Below, piece after piece: positions 1 through 5,882 of a stretch of 10,263 nucleotides of DNA. Position numbers and translations under genes: made by a program. Within the stretch, counting starts at the first letter, position 1, and every line of letters begins with the position of its first letter. Source of the stretch: Bacillota bacterium (GTDB lineage Bacteria; Bacillota_E; Symbiobacteriia; JAMDAP01); the NCBI GenBank assembly GCA_023484675.1, contig JAMDAP010000034.1, positions 1-10,263 of the forward strand, given 5' to 3'. The notes beneath the pieces are model-generated. The model saw only the letters and a list, made by a program, of their open reading frames with translations, did not search any database and was not told the origin of the DNA.

Positions 1-1035
1 GCCGGCGTCCGGGTCAAGGACGAGTTCAGCGGCAAAGAATACGGCGTCAGGGCTAAGGTAGTGGTGAACGCCACCGGCCCCTGGGCCGAGGAGACCATGA
101 ACCTGGGCGGGACGCCCGTACCCAAGGACCTCTTGCTCAGCAAGGGCATCCACCTGCTCTTCCGGGCCGGCCGCCTGCCCGTGGAGGGCGCCGTTGCCTT
201 GAAGTCACCTTCCGGCCGCGAGGGCTTCGCCATCCGTCGTTGGAACTTCGTCTACGTGGGCACGTCGGACGAGGCGCACCACGGCGACCTGGATCGGCCG
301 AAGGCCGATCGCGCCGCCGTGCTGGACGTGCTGAAGATGGCCCAGGACTGCTTCCCCAGCATTGGGCTGACGGAGCAGGACATCGTTTCCACCTGGGCCG
401 GCCTGCGGCCCCTCATCGCCGAGGAAGGCCGGTCGCCCCGTGACACATCCCGTCACGACGAGGTGTGGCGCGGGCCAGAGGGGCTTCTCACCATCGCCGG
501 CGGCAAGCTCACCACCTATAGGCCGATGGCCCAGCGGGTGATGGCACACGTGGCCAGGGAACTGGGGCGCGACCTGGGCGATAACCATCGCACCACCGAG
601 GTGCCCCTGCCGGGCGGCGACCTGGGCGGCCAGGAATTCGCCGCATTCCAGCAAGAGATGAGAGACGCTCTGCAGACCCGCGATGTTTCCGACCAGGCTG
701 CGGAGCGCGTCACCTGGCTCTATGGGAACCGGGTTCGTGAGCTGCTGCGGCTGGGTGACGAAGATCAGACCTGGTTGCAGCCCCTGGCCGCAGGCGTGCC
801 CGCCCTGCGTGGCGAGGTCAAGCTGGCCATGGAACAGGAGATGGCCGGCAGCCTGAACGACTTCATGGACCGCCGCTCGGCCTTGCTGATCTTCAGCCAG
901 GATCACGGCCTGGCCGCGGCGGAGGAGGTGTCGCGGCTGATGGCGGAACGGCTCGGCTGGAGCGAGGCGGATCGTGCGGAGCAGGTCGAACAGTACCGGC
1001 AAACGGCCGGGACCCATGGCGTTCCCGCCGAGTAG
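1..1035 (+). CDS. glpD: Aerobic glycerol-3-phosphate dehydrogenase, C-terminal part (5' end outside window)
   Basis: FAD-dependent oxidation of sn-glycerol 3-phosphate to dihydroxyacetone phosphate, feeding electrons to the membrane quinone pool. The frame is open from base 1, giving 344 residues; the family is usually about 550, so roughly the first 200, including the FAD-binding GxGxxG, lie upstream. Visible family motifs are NATGPW (fragment residues 23-28), SKGIH (47-51), a YVGTSD strand, the STWAGLRPL segment and GGKLTTYR (167-174), which closes the FAD domain. After about residue 190 comes the helical C-terminal domain typical of GlpD (WLYGNR, then LRGEVKLAMEQEMA and DFMDRRSAL). The stop is TAG at 1033-1035, and a hairpin terminator follows within 30 bases. 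Anaerobic GlpA shares the fold, but the motif order and C-terminal domain fit GlpD better. The rest of any glp operon would be upstream, outside the window. Confidence 0.93.
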   Translation, partial: AGVRVKDEFSGKEYGVRAKVVVNATGPWAEETMNLGGTPVPKDLLLSKGIHLLFRAGRLPVEGAVALKSPSGREGFAIRRWNFVYVGTSDEAHHGDLDRPKADRAAVLDVLKMAQDCFPSIGLTEQDIVSTWAGLRPLIAEEGRSPRDTSRHDEVWRGPEGLLTIAGGKLTTYRPMAQRVMAHVARELGRDLGDNHRTTEVPLPGGDLGGQEFAAFQQEMRDALQTRDVSDQAAERVTWLYGNRVRELLRLGDEDQTWLQPLAAGVPALRGEVKLAMEQEMAGSLNDFMDRRSALLIFSQDHGLAAAEEVSRLMAERLGWSEADRAEQVEQYRQTAGTHGVPAE

Positions 1036-1060
1036 ACGAGCGCAGAGTGACGGCACAGCG

Positions 1061-1103
1061 AAAATGGGGAGTGCGGCGATGTCCGCAGCTCCCCGTTTTC
1101 CTT
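1061..1103. terminator. Two-way intrinsic terminator between glpD and the small membrane gene
   Basis: GGGGAG-TGCGG (1066-1076) pairs with CCGCA-CTCCCC (1083-1094, one bulged G at 1088) around a 6-base loop. An A-run lies on the left (1061-1064) and a T-run on the right (1096-1099, then more T), so it can end transcription from both strands. It sits between the stops of two convergent genes. Confidence 0.85.
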
Positions 1104-1153
1104 TCTTAGGGCCTCATCACGCCGGAGCCGGCCTGTGTTCCCGGCCCATTCGG

Positions 1154-1327
1154 TTAGTGCGGCCCCGGTTGGTCCTGGCGATCATCCGGGTGGTCGGCGT
1201 CGCCGGCAGAGTCTTTTCCCGCCGGCTTGCTCGGCACCGTGGTGACCGTGGCGCGGTTGCCGCTGGAGAGCCACCAGAGAACGCCTCCAACGGCGGCGAT
1301 CAGCAGTATCCATCCAAACCAGTTCAC
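1154..1327 (-). CDS. Small single-pass membrane protein, function unknown
   Basis: A 57-residue protein of unknown function. The first 22 residues (MNWFGWILLIAAVGGVLWWL) form one hydrophobic membrane segment rich in Trp. The rest is a polar, acidic, Pro-rich tail (PSKPAGKDSAGDADHPDD) that looks unstructured. The GTG at 1327 is chosen because AAGAGGTG lies 6 bases ahead of it; a GTG three codons further upstream overlaps this site. It converges on glpD, with a two-way hairpin between. No domain is recognised, and there is no sign that it works with GlpD. Support comes from the clean ribosome binding site, the coherent membrane segment and the terminator placed after the stop. It could be a small envelope or sporulation-associated peptide, but that is a guess. 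Confidence 0.65.
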   Translation of the reverse strand: MNWFGWILLIAAVGGVLWWLSSGNRATVTTVPSKPAGKDSAGDADHPDDRQDQPGPH

Positions 1328-1494
1328 CCTAAGCACCTCTTTCCGCTAGAGTGCGTTGCCCCTGGGATCCTCAAAACCGGACAAACCTAGGTTTCACGGA
1401 GTAGCCTCGCGCCATTCGCCGGCCGGCCAAGCGCGAATCGCAGCAGTGTGGCGTATGGGATGCAGCTATTGTGTCACGCCCGCCGGGACTTCCA

Positions 1495-1500
1495 TATTAT
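1495..1500 (+). promoter_or_regulatory. Possible -10 element for the zinc-ribbon gene
   Basis: TATTAT in an AT-rich patch within otherwise GC-rich sequence, about 50 bases upstream of the GTG/ATG region of the next gene. No convincing -35 is seen at 17 bases; TTGTGT at 1469-1474 would leave a 20-base spacer, which is long. The rest of 1328-1551 shows no gene that I can support. Confidence 0.3.
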
Positions 1501-1551
1501 GTACCGTTGAACCGGGAGCCGGACTCCTGGGGAACGGAGGGATGTCGACCG

Positions 1552-1788
1552 ATGGAAATGGTCTGCATGTCGTGCGGCAGGAAGGCCAACGTGACCAGCG
1601 AGCAGGTGCATGCCGGCAGTTACCGCTGCCCGGGTTGCCACCGGCAAATCAAGATTCTGAGCCCGGCCCAGGCCCGGTCCCTGGTGCGCGAACTGAGTTC
1701 CGTGTATGCGCGCCACATAGGCAGAGGCAGGGTGCGGGTGCGGCCCGGAGTCAAGGGCCGGACCGTTCACGCCCGTAAGAAGGGGTAA
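1552..1788 (+). CDS. Small zinc-ribbon protein, function unknown
   Basis: A 78-residue protein. Two CxxC knuckles (C5/C8 in CMSCG and C26/C29 in CPGCH) separated by 17 residues form a zinc-ribbon-like module over residues 3-32. A helical stretch follows (about 36-53, SPAQARSLVRELSSVYARHI), and then a strongly basic tail with many Arg and Lys that could contact nucleic acid. The ATG at 1552 is preceded by GGAGGG at 1536-1541. The frame is open further upstream to a GTG at 1471, but that part lacks a ribosome site and has no domain character. The gene stands alone and converges on the Pro-rich gene. Family membership is not recognised. Zinc binding is inferred from the Cys pattern; nucleic acid binding is only suggested by charge. 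Confidence 0.75.
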   Translation: MEMVCMSCGRKANVTSEQVHAGSYRCPGCHRQIKILSPAQARSLVRELSSVYARHIGRGRVRVRPGVKGRTVHARKKG

Positions 1789-1863
1789 CCGAACTGCACG
1801 AGGCGGCTGGCATGCGAGACACGGTGACACTGCCAGAAGCAGCCGACCGGGGACGCCTCGCCG

Positions 1864-1904
1864 AGACAAGAGACCGGAGCTTGAGCTCCGGTCTCTTGTC
1901 TTAC
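1864..1904. terminator. Perfect long hairpin, two-way terminator
   Basis: GACAAGAGACCGGAGC (1865-1880) is an exact inverted copy of 1885-1900, with a TTGA loop; A1864/T1901 extends the stem. It lies between the stops of two convergent genes, and the right arm abuts the stop codon of the minus-strand gene at 1901. T-runs are short on both sides, but the stem is very stable. Confidence 0.85.
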
Positions 1905-2251
1905 CTGAACTCCTCCCTGCCGACGGCCCACCCCTGGCTGGCTGACGACTGGGCGGGGGTGGCAGGGCCGACCATCGATGGCCAGCCACCCGGCGGTAGG
2001 GGCATTCCCGCAGGCGGTGCGGCGCCCTGCGGAATCCAGGCTCCCGGCCCGGGCATCACCGGGCCTCCCGGCCACCCCTGCCAGGGCGCAGGCGGCATCT
2101 GCCCGCCAGGCGCGAACTGCATCTGCCCGTTCGGCATAAGCGGCATCTGCCCGCCGGGGCTAGGCGGGCTGCCCGGCCCTGGCGGCATGCCGGGCAGCCA
2201 CGGGAAGCCGCGGGGCGGCATGAAGGGAGGAGCTTGAATCGTGTGGCGCAT
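1901..2251 (-). CDS. Pro/Gly/Met-rich repeat protein, spore-coat-like
   Basis: A 116-residue low-complexity protein dominated by Pro, Gly and Met, with many MPPG, PGPG and GGQM patches. Residues 33-56 are three back-to-back 8-residue repeats of the form (G/N)GQMxxxP, visible in the DNA as copies of GCATCTGCCCG spaced 24 bases apart (starts 2095, 2119, 2143). There is no membrane segment, signal peptide or catalytic motif. The start is firm: AAAGGAG stands 8 bases before the ATG. Such compositions are common among coat or exosporium proteins of endospore formers, so a structural surface or spore role is plausible, but this is inference from composition only. A possible sporulation-type -10 lies upstream. 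The C-terminal half contains aromatic and Ser-rich patches and ends in a charged VGREEFR. Confidence 0.72.
   Translation of the reverse strand: MRHTIQAPPFMPPRGFPWLPGMPPGPGSPPSPGGQMPLMPNGQMQFAPGGQMPPAPWQGWPGGPVMPGPGAWIPQGAAPPAGMPLPPGGWPSMVGPATPAQSSASQGWAVGREEFR
2095..2153. repeat. Three 24-base-spaced short direct repeats inside the Pro-rich gene
   Basis: GCATCTGCCCG occurs at 2095-2105, 2119-2129 and 2143-2153. On the minus strand each copy encodes the GQM core of an 8-residue repeat, so this is a coding repeat that could expand or contract by whole units. Confidence 0.85.
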
Positions 2252-2295
2252 GGATTCGTCTCCTTTGCGATGTACTGGGGAAGAATCCCCTGGTC

Positions 2296-2303
2296 ATACT
2301 ATG
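2296..2303 (-). promoter_or_regulatory. Possible sigma-E/K-type -10 element for the Pro-rich gene
   Basis: On the minus strand the sequence reads CATAGTAT, matching the CATAnnnT core of mother-cell sporulation sigma factors. It lies 45 bases before the ATG at 2251, which would give an untranslated leader of about 35-40 bases. No clear -35 can be named. The match is short, so this is a suggestion supported mainly by the coat-like nature of the gene. No other feature is seen in 2252-2475. Confidence 0.3.
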
Positions 2304-2475
2304 TCGTCACCGCAGGACCGGACCGCCCGCCATCCACCCTGCCAAACCTTTATCGCGACGGTCACCCAGGAAGGGAATTCCTGGAAGGGCATCGAACTCT
2401 CCTTCACCGGTGGGCTTTTCCGTTACCGGGTTCGCGGCGCTGTCGGGGCGGGCCGGCGGCTTGAGGGGGAACAAT

Positions 2476-3030
2476 GTGGACCGTTTCAATTTGTTGTTTG
2501 TGGGTGCCGGACTCGGTCTGGGGGCGGCCCTGGCCCTGAGCTGGGTTCTCACCGCCGGGATTCGCCGCTGGGCAGAATACACAGAGAGTCTCCGCCAGAG
2601 AGCGGAGACCCTGCTGGGGCACCTGCCCACAGCCATGGTAGCCCTCGACACGACCGGGAGGGTTGCCGCCAGCAACGCTGCTGCCGAAGAACTGTGGGGG
2701 TGCCGCCTTGCCCGGGGGATGGACTGGGCCTTCCTTCAGCAAGGCGCCCCGTGGCTGACTTCGGAGGGGACCCCCGCTGCTCCTGGGTTGGACCCCCTGC
2801 TGCAAGCCTTGGCCACCGGCGGGGCCGCCGAAGGAATGGGCTTCATCCAGCGCGCCGGATCGCAGCGCGTTCCATGCCTCGTCCGCGTGGTTCCACTGGA
2901 TGGCCGGCGCCACGACCTCCGCGGGGTTGTCGCCACCTTCGAGCGTCTGCCTGATCCTGCTCGCCATAGCCCAGGCGGACACGTTACCCGCCTGTTCCCC
3001 TTGCCCAACCATGCAAAGAAACCCTCTTAG
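2476..3030 (+). CDS. Membrane-anchored PAS-domain protein without kinase domain
   Basis: A 184-residue protein with a single hydrophobic segment (about 6-28, rich in Gly/Ala/Leu), a basic and helical linker (30-45) and then a PAS domain (about 46-158). The domain opening LLGHLPTAMVALDTTGRV followed by N67-AAAEELWG is the classic start of PAS domains in sensor kinases; a PAC-like end is seen at VVPLDGRRHDLRGVVATFERL. The protein stops about 25 residues later, so no HisKA, HATPase, GGDEF or other output domain is present. GTG at 2476 is chosen because GAGGGGGA precedes it directly; the frame is open upstream without a better site. It converges on the receiver protein. It could be a genuine stand-alone sensor or adaptor, or a sensor kinase that lost its catalytic half; no kinase-domain remnant is seen downstream, where the opposite-strand gene begins. 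Confidence 0.75.
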   Translation: MDRFNLLFVGAGLGLGAALALSWVLTAGIRRWAEYTESLRQRAETLLGHLPTAMVALDTTGRVAASNAAAEELWGCRLARGMDWAFLQQGAPWLTSEGTPAAPGLDPLLQALATGGAAEGMGFIQRAGSQRVPCLVRVVPLDGRRHDLRGVVATFERLPDPARHSPGGHVTRLFPLPNHAKKPS

Positions 3031-3056
3031 CTGCTGCATTGCCGGGTTTCCACATC

Positions 3057-3082
3057 AAAAGGGAGCCCAAGGTGAGGCTCCC
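3057..3082 (-). terminator. Intrinsic terminator of the receiver-domain gene
   Basis: Read on the minus strand, GGGAGCC (3076-3082) and GGCTCCC (3061-3067) form a perfect 7-bp stem with an 8-base loop, followed by TTTTG (3056-3060). The plus-strand side has no T-run, so it serves chiefly the minus-strand gene that ends at 3112. Confidence 0.75.
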
Positions 3083-3111
3083 CCGCGATGGCCGCCGGCC
3101 GGTCCACGCGC

Positions 3112-3756
3112 TCAGGTCATGGCCCAGGTGGACTCCTTCCCGCCGGCTCCGGTGAGGCCGGCGGATCGGCCGTACCCGACGCACAGCAGCAAGTCGCTGA
3201 CCCCAAAAGGCTTGGACAGCCAGTCCAGGGCGCCAAGGGCGCGGGCTCGTTCCGGATTCGCTTTGTGTGCCGACATTAAGATAAGGCCGTAGCTGCTGCC
3301 AAGTATCCGATGAAGCCGGTCGGCAACGGTCCACCCGTCCGTCCGGGGCAGGCCGATGTCCAGCAGCACCAGCCAGGGGTTGGCGGCAGCCGCCTGGGTC
3401 AGAGCCTCCGCGCCCGTGGAGGCGACCAGAACCCGGTATCCCTCCTCTGTCAGCGTGGTCTGCACGAATCCGGCAATGCTGTGGTCATCCTCCACAACAA
3501 GGATGGGGCGGTCGGGTGGGGGAGGGGGAGGCGCCGCCGGCTGCGGGTCCGCCTTGCTTTCCAGCAGCGTTTCCAGGTGCTGGCGTGACCATTTCCGGCG
3601 CTGCCGCGATTTGGGCGTGAACGCGGCACAGACGGCCTTCTGCAGCAGCGGTCGGTTGCCGGTAAGCTCACACACGTGGTCGCTTTGCATGTGTTGGCTC
3701 GAGTGCAGGCAATCAAATCGGCAAGCGGGACTGCCCGGATGTACACGGTACGGCAT
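3112..3756 (-). CDS. Response-regulator receiver protein with Cys-rich N-terminus
   Basis: A 214-residue protein in three parts. Residues 1-48 hold four cysteines (C12, C16, C29, C43) and several His (H6, H18, H22, H27), which look like a small metal-binding module. Residues 49-82 are a basic helical stretch and a Pro run (six consecutive, 76-81). Residues 84-195 are a receiver domain with the acidic pair D90/D91 after LVVE, phospho-acceptor D133 in LLDIGLP, S162 and K182 in LSKPFG, all intact. No DNA-binding or enzymatic output domain follows; the last 15 residues are Gly/Ser-rich. The ATG at 3756 has GGAGGT five bases ahead, so the Cys-rich region is truly part of the protein. Phosphorylation by a histidine kinase is expected from family knowledge, but no kinase is in the window; the nearest signalling gene is the convergent PAS protein. 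The function of the Cys-rich part is unknown. Confidence 0.85.
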   Translation of the reverse strand: MPYRVHPGSPACRFDCLHSSQHMQSDHVCELTGNRPLLQKAVCAAFTPKSRQRRKWSRQHLETLLESKADPQPAAPPPPPPDRPILVVEDDHSIAGFVQTTLTEEGYRVLVASTGAEALTQAAAANPWLVLLDIGLPRTDGWTVADRLHRILGSSYGLILMSAHKANPERARALGALDWLSKPFGVSDLLLCVGYGRSAGLTGAGGKESTWAMT

Positions 3757-3923
3757 GCTCTACCTCCGCAGCGGTTTCTGTCCTTTGCATTCGAGGAGTT
3801 CCCTTATTTTTCCTTCTGCTGCGAGGCGGTTTCCGTTGTTTTCCCGCCAAAGGAATTGCGTTGGGCCTTGTCGAATACACCTCGGAACTGCCGCAAGGCG
3901 CAAATGCAGTAAAGGACGATAGC

Positions 3924-4121
3924 ATGCACGTCAAGGTGAACGAAGCCGACTGCATCGGCTGCGGTTCCTGCCATACTATTTGTCCCAAGGTGTTCTTTCA
4001 GGAGGGGCTAAAGCCTTCCGCAGTGCTCCTTGATCCTATTCCTCGAGAGTCCGAGCCCGACGTTCATCGCATCGTCGACGAGATGTGTCCCTTTGGGGCC
4101 ATCGTCATAACGGAAGAGTGA
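3924..4121 (+). CDS. Single [4Fe-4S] ferredoxin
   Basis: A 65-residue cytosolic electron carrier. Cluster ligands are C10, C13 and C16 in CIGCGSC, plus C55 in the CPFGAI motif. C20 (before Pro21) replaces the second-cluster Cys pattern, so only one [4Fe-4S] cluster is expected, as in the mono-cluster ferredoxins of thermophilic bacteria and archaea. The middle, between residues 21 and 50, is an acidic spacer without Cys. The ATG at 3924 is chosen because AAAGGA lies 7 bases before it; the frame extends to an ATG at 3861 without ribosome site or conserved sequence. It is followed after only 4 bases by the 126-residue gene, so the two are likely cotranscribed. The redox partner cannot be told from the sequence. 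The 167 bases upstream (3757-3923) contain no gene I can support. Confidence 0.9.
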   Translation: MHVKVNEADCIGCGSCHTICPKVFFQEGLKPSAVLLDPIPRESEPDVHRIVDEMCPFGAIVITEE

Positions 4122-4125
4122 AGAC

Positions 4126-4506
4126 ATGAGTGTTCAGGAACTGCTTCTGCACTACAAGATTTGGATCACGGCCGATGAGGTGCCGGCCCATTTCGGCGGC
4201 TACCGCTACGACGAGTGGGTCAAGCTGGTGAAACGCCGCCCGCGCGCGGCCTCGCTGATTGCCAATGGCCTTCTGGGCGTGCCCAGCGTGCACGGCGGGC
4301 AGGGTGCCGCCTTCGCCAAGGCGTGGTCCTTTCAGTTTCCCGACCAGGGCCAGCTGGCCATCGTCGACCGCGACCATCACGGCGTCTACTACACGGCCAG
4401 TGGAGAGAGCATGGCGATGAAGAAGGCCATCGACTTCCTGCTGCAGGAGGTCACCCAGCGCTTCGATCCCGGGCCCAGGGAGGTTCCGCCCCAGGTTGAG
4501 GCCTGA
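4126..4506 (+). CDS. Protein of unknown function cotranscribed with the ferredoxin
   Basis: A 126-residue soluble protein whose family I do not recognise. It starts four bases after the ferredoxin stop, and its ribosome site GGAAGAG (4112-4118) overlaps the end of that gene, which argues for translational coupling. The sequence has an amphipathic N-terminal helix (SVQELLLHYKIWI), an Arg/Lys-rich patch (LVKRRPRAASLIA) and a Gly-rich turn (GVPSVHGGQGAAF). A beta-like stretch (QLAIVDRDHHGVYY) and a C-terminal helix (MKKAIDFLLQEV) come before a Pro-rich tail. There are no Cys, membrane segments or signal peptide. The coupling suggests that it partners with or uses the ferredoxin, but no redox cofactor motif is visible, so that is inference. 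Confidence 0.8.
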   Translation: MSVQELLLHYKIWITADEVPAHFGGYRYDEWVKLVKRRPRAASLIANGLLGVPSVHGGQGAAFAKAWSFQFPDQGQLAIVDRDHHGVYYTASGESMAMKKAIDFLLQEVTQRFDPGPREVPPQVEA

Positions 4507-4592
4507 GACGCCGGGGCTGCGCCGGTTATGTCACCTCTCCCCAGCCGGCGACATAAGCTGAAAGGCAGCAATGTCTGGGGGGTGGTCCTCCG

Positions 4593-4844
4593 GTGCAAGC
4601 CAGCTGGCCTTCCTTTCCGCCGACCGGCGGTTTTCCCGGTTTCTTCAACACCTTCGCCGCAGCCCTCTCCCGCGCCGTCGGACGCCGCGTCCGGGTTGTG
4701 ACGGATTGTCAGACCGTGACCGGCCGCCTCGTGAACGTGGGTGCCGACTTCATTCGCCTGCGTCGCCGCCGCAAAGAGGTGCTGATCCGCCTCGGCCGCA
4801 TCTGCCAGGTCGAGGTTTTGCGGCGCCTCTGCCGCTTCTGCTGA
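4593..4844 (+). CDS. Small protein with a predicted Sm-like/DUF2642-like fold
   Basis: An 83-residue protein. The first 20 residues are rich in Pro, Gly and Phe (SWPSFPPTGGFPGFF). Residues about 24-78 read as a short helix followed by alternating strands: RRVRVVTDCQTVTGRLVNV, then GADFIRLRRRR and KEVLIRLGRICQVEVL. The pattern of a hydrophobic strand, a xxGxL turn, a D-x-I-x-L strand and a final I-x-x-I strand resembles the Sm-like folds of Firmicute DUF2642/coat-associated proteins. That assignment is by pattern, not by a search. GTG at 4593 follows a G-rich stretch (4577-4585) that can serve as ribosome site; this start is less certain than others. A perfect terminator lies 20 bases after the stop. 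A spore-coat or surface role is possible. Confidence 0.65.
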   Translation: MQASWPSFPPTGGFPGFFNTFAAALSRAVGRRVRVVTDCQTVTGRLVNVGADFIRLRRRRKEVLIRLGRICQVEVLRRLCRFC

Positions 4845-4863
4845 TCGCCCGTCATCATAAGTG

Positions 4864-4893
4864 AAACCCTCCACCGCTGGTGGAGGGTTTTTT
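4864..4893. terminator. Intrinsic terminator between the Sm-like gene and the UPF0173 gene
   Basis: AAACCCTCCACC (4864-4875) and GGTGGAGGGTTT (4879-4890) form a perfect 12-bp stem with a three-base loop. It runs into TTTTTT on the plus strand, and the A-run at the left end gives a shorter T-run on the minus strand. It therefore serves both converging genes. Confidence 0.9.
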
Positions 4894-4923
4894 GCGGATG
4901 GGGTGTCCTGTTGCCTTACAGGG

Positions 4924-5592
4924 CTAGAAGTTGAACTCCTGCCCCGGTTCCAGAATGACAACCCGTGCGCTTGGCACGCGGGCTTCCACCTTCTGTTGGA
5001 ATTCACGGGGGTCGGCTTGGATCAGCGGGAAGGTGTTGTAGTGCATGGGGATGACCACCTGGGGTTGGACGAAGTTGACGGCCACCACGGCGTCGTCGAT
5101 GCCCATGGTGAAGTTGTCGCCGATGGGCACCAGGAACAGGTCCACCTTCTCCAGGGAGGCCAGCAGCTTCATGTCGCTGAAGAGGCCGGTGTCCCCGGTA
5201 TGGTAAATGGTTTTGCCCTCCAGGTGGAAGATGAACCCGGCGGCGCTGCCGCCTGCCACGCCGGAGCCATGCAGAGCCGGGGTGACGCGCACCGCGCCAA
5301 AGTCAAAGTGGTACCGCCCGCCCACGGCCATGGGGTGGGTCTTGACGCCCTTCTGCTCCAGCAGGCTGGCCAGCTCGAAGGTGGTGATGACCAGCGCGCC
5401 GCTGCGCCGGGCGATGGCCTCGGTGTCGCCCATGTGGTCGCCGTGCCCGTGAGTAAGGAGGATGTGCGACGGTGCCACGTCTTCCGGCTTGGCTTTGGCG
5501 ACCGGGTTGCCGCTTATGAAGGGGTCCATAAGAATGCGGGTCTTGTCACTCTCCAGCAAGAAGCAGGAGTGGCCGATAAACGTGACCTTCAC
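4924..5592 (-). CDS. UPF0173-type metal-dependent hydrolase (metallo-beta-lactamase fold)
   Basis: A 222-residue protein of the metallo-beta-lactamase superfamily. The N-terminus MKVTFIGHSCFLLE matches UPF0173 proteins closely. The metal site is the HGHGDH motif (H48, H50, D52, H53) in LLTHGHGDHMGD. Later ligands are in TPALHGSG, YHTGDTGLFSD (Asp bridging both metals) and IPMHYNTFPL near the C-terminus. Two divalent metals and a hydrolytic reaction are expected from the family, but its physiological substrate is not established. GTG at 5592 is chosen because GGGAGGTG stands 6 bases before it; an ATG 9 codons upstream overlaps that site and adds no conserved sequence. The gene stands alone, with the promoter presumably in the 290-base divergent region that it shares with the flavoprotein gene. 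Confidence 0.92.
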   Translation of the reverse strand: MKVTFIGHSCFLLESDKTRILMDPFISGNPVAKAKPEDVAPSHILLTHGHGDHMGDTEAIARRSGALVITTFELASLLEQKGVKTHPMAVGGRYHFDFGAVRVTPALHGSGVAGGSAAGFIFHLEGKTIYHTGDTGLFSDMKLLASLEKVDLFLVPIGDNFTMGIDDAVVAVNFVQPQVVIPMHYNTFPLIQADPREFQQKVEARVPSARVVILEPGQEFNF

Positions 5593-5882
5593 AGAAAACA
5601 CCTCCCAGGCAGAATTCATTCCCAGGGTAGCAAAAGGGATAAAAAGAAACAAGCTGGGAGGAAAATACGGTAGCTTTCCCCTGGTGGACGACGGAAAGCC
5701 AGACGTCACAATCCACCTCGGATGGCCGTGCCCTTCCCCCCGGGGCAACCGAATTACCAACTTGCGCTACAGCTCAAAGCATGCCATTCTATTATTGCCC
5801 ACGTGTTGCTGCTTTTGCGACAAAACAAATCGCCGCAGCGCATCGCGGAAATATCGCGAAGAAAAGGGGCAGTGCTAATCCG
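5593..5882. other. Divergent intergenic region with a small dyad
   Basis: A 290-base stretch between two divergent starts. It is AT-richer at both ends than the flanking genes. An inverted repeat GCTTTCC (5673-5679) / GGAAAGC (5693-5699) with 13 bases between may be a regulatory dyad. TATTAT at 5790-5795 could be a -10 for the plus-strand gene, but no good -35 is found at the right distance. No gene is supported here. Confidence 0.4.

Noticed and set aside
205..1056. Long minus-strand open frame opposite glpD
   Set aside because: It is a GC-rich shadow of the clear glpD frame. Its translation has no domain and no ribosome site.
1356..1778. Plus-strand open frame overlapping the zinc-ribbon gene in another frame
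   Set aside because: No ribosome site, and the overlapping frame has paired CxxC motifs and a good start.
2095..2153. Evenly spaced short repeats considered as a CRISPR-like or regulatory array
   Set aside because: The 24-base period is explained by an in-frame 8-residue protein repeat on the minus strand, and the copies are only 11 bases.
4526..4556. Inverted repeat TTATGTC / GACATAA after the 126-residue gene
   Set aside because: Only 7 bp with a long loop and no T-run, so I do not call it a terminator; it could be a chance dyad.
4389..5006. Minus-strand open frame of 205 codons
   Set aside because: It runs across a perfect intrinsic terminator (4864-4893) and overlaps two better-supported plus-strand genes; no ribosome site or domain.
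4861..5673. Long plus-strand open frame opposite the UPF0173 gene
   Set aside because: Its translation is rich in His, Val and Gly without family motifs, and the minus-strand hydrolase with its metal motif explains the sequence.
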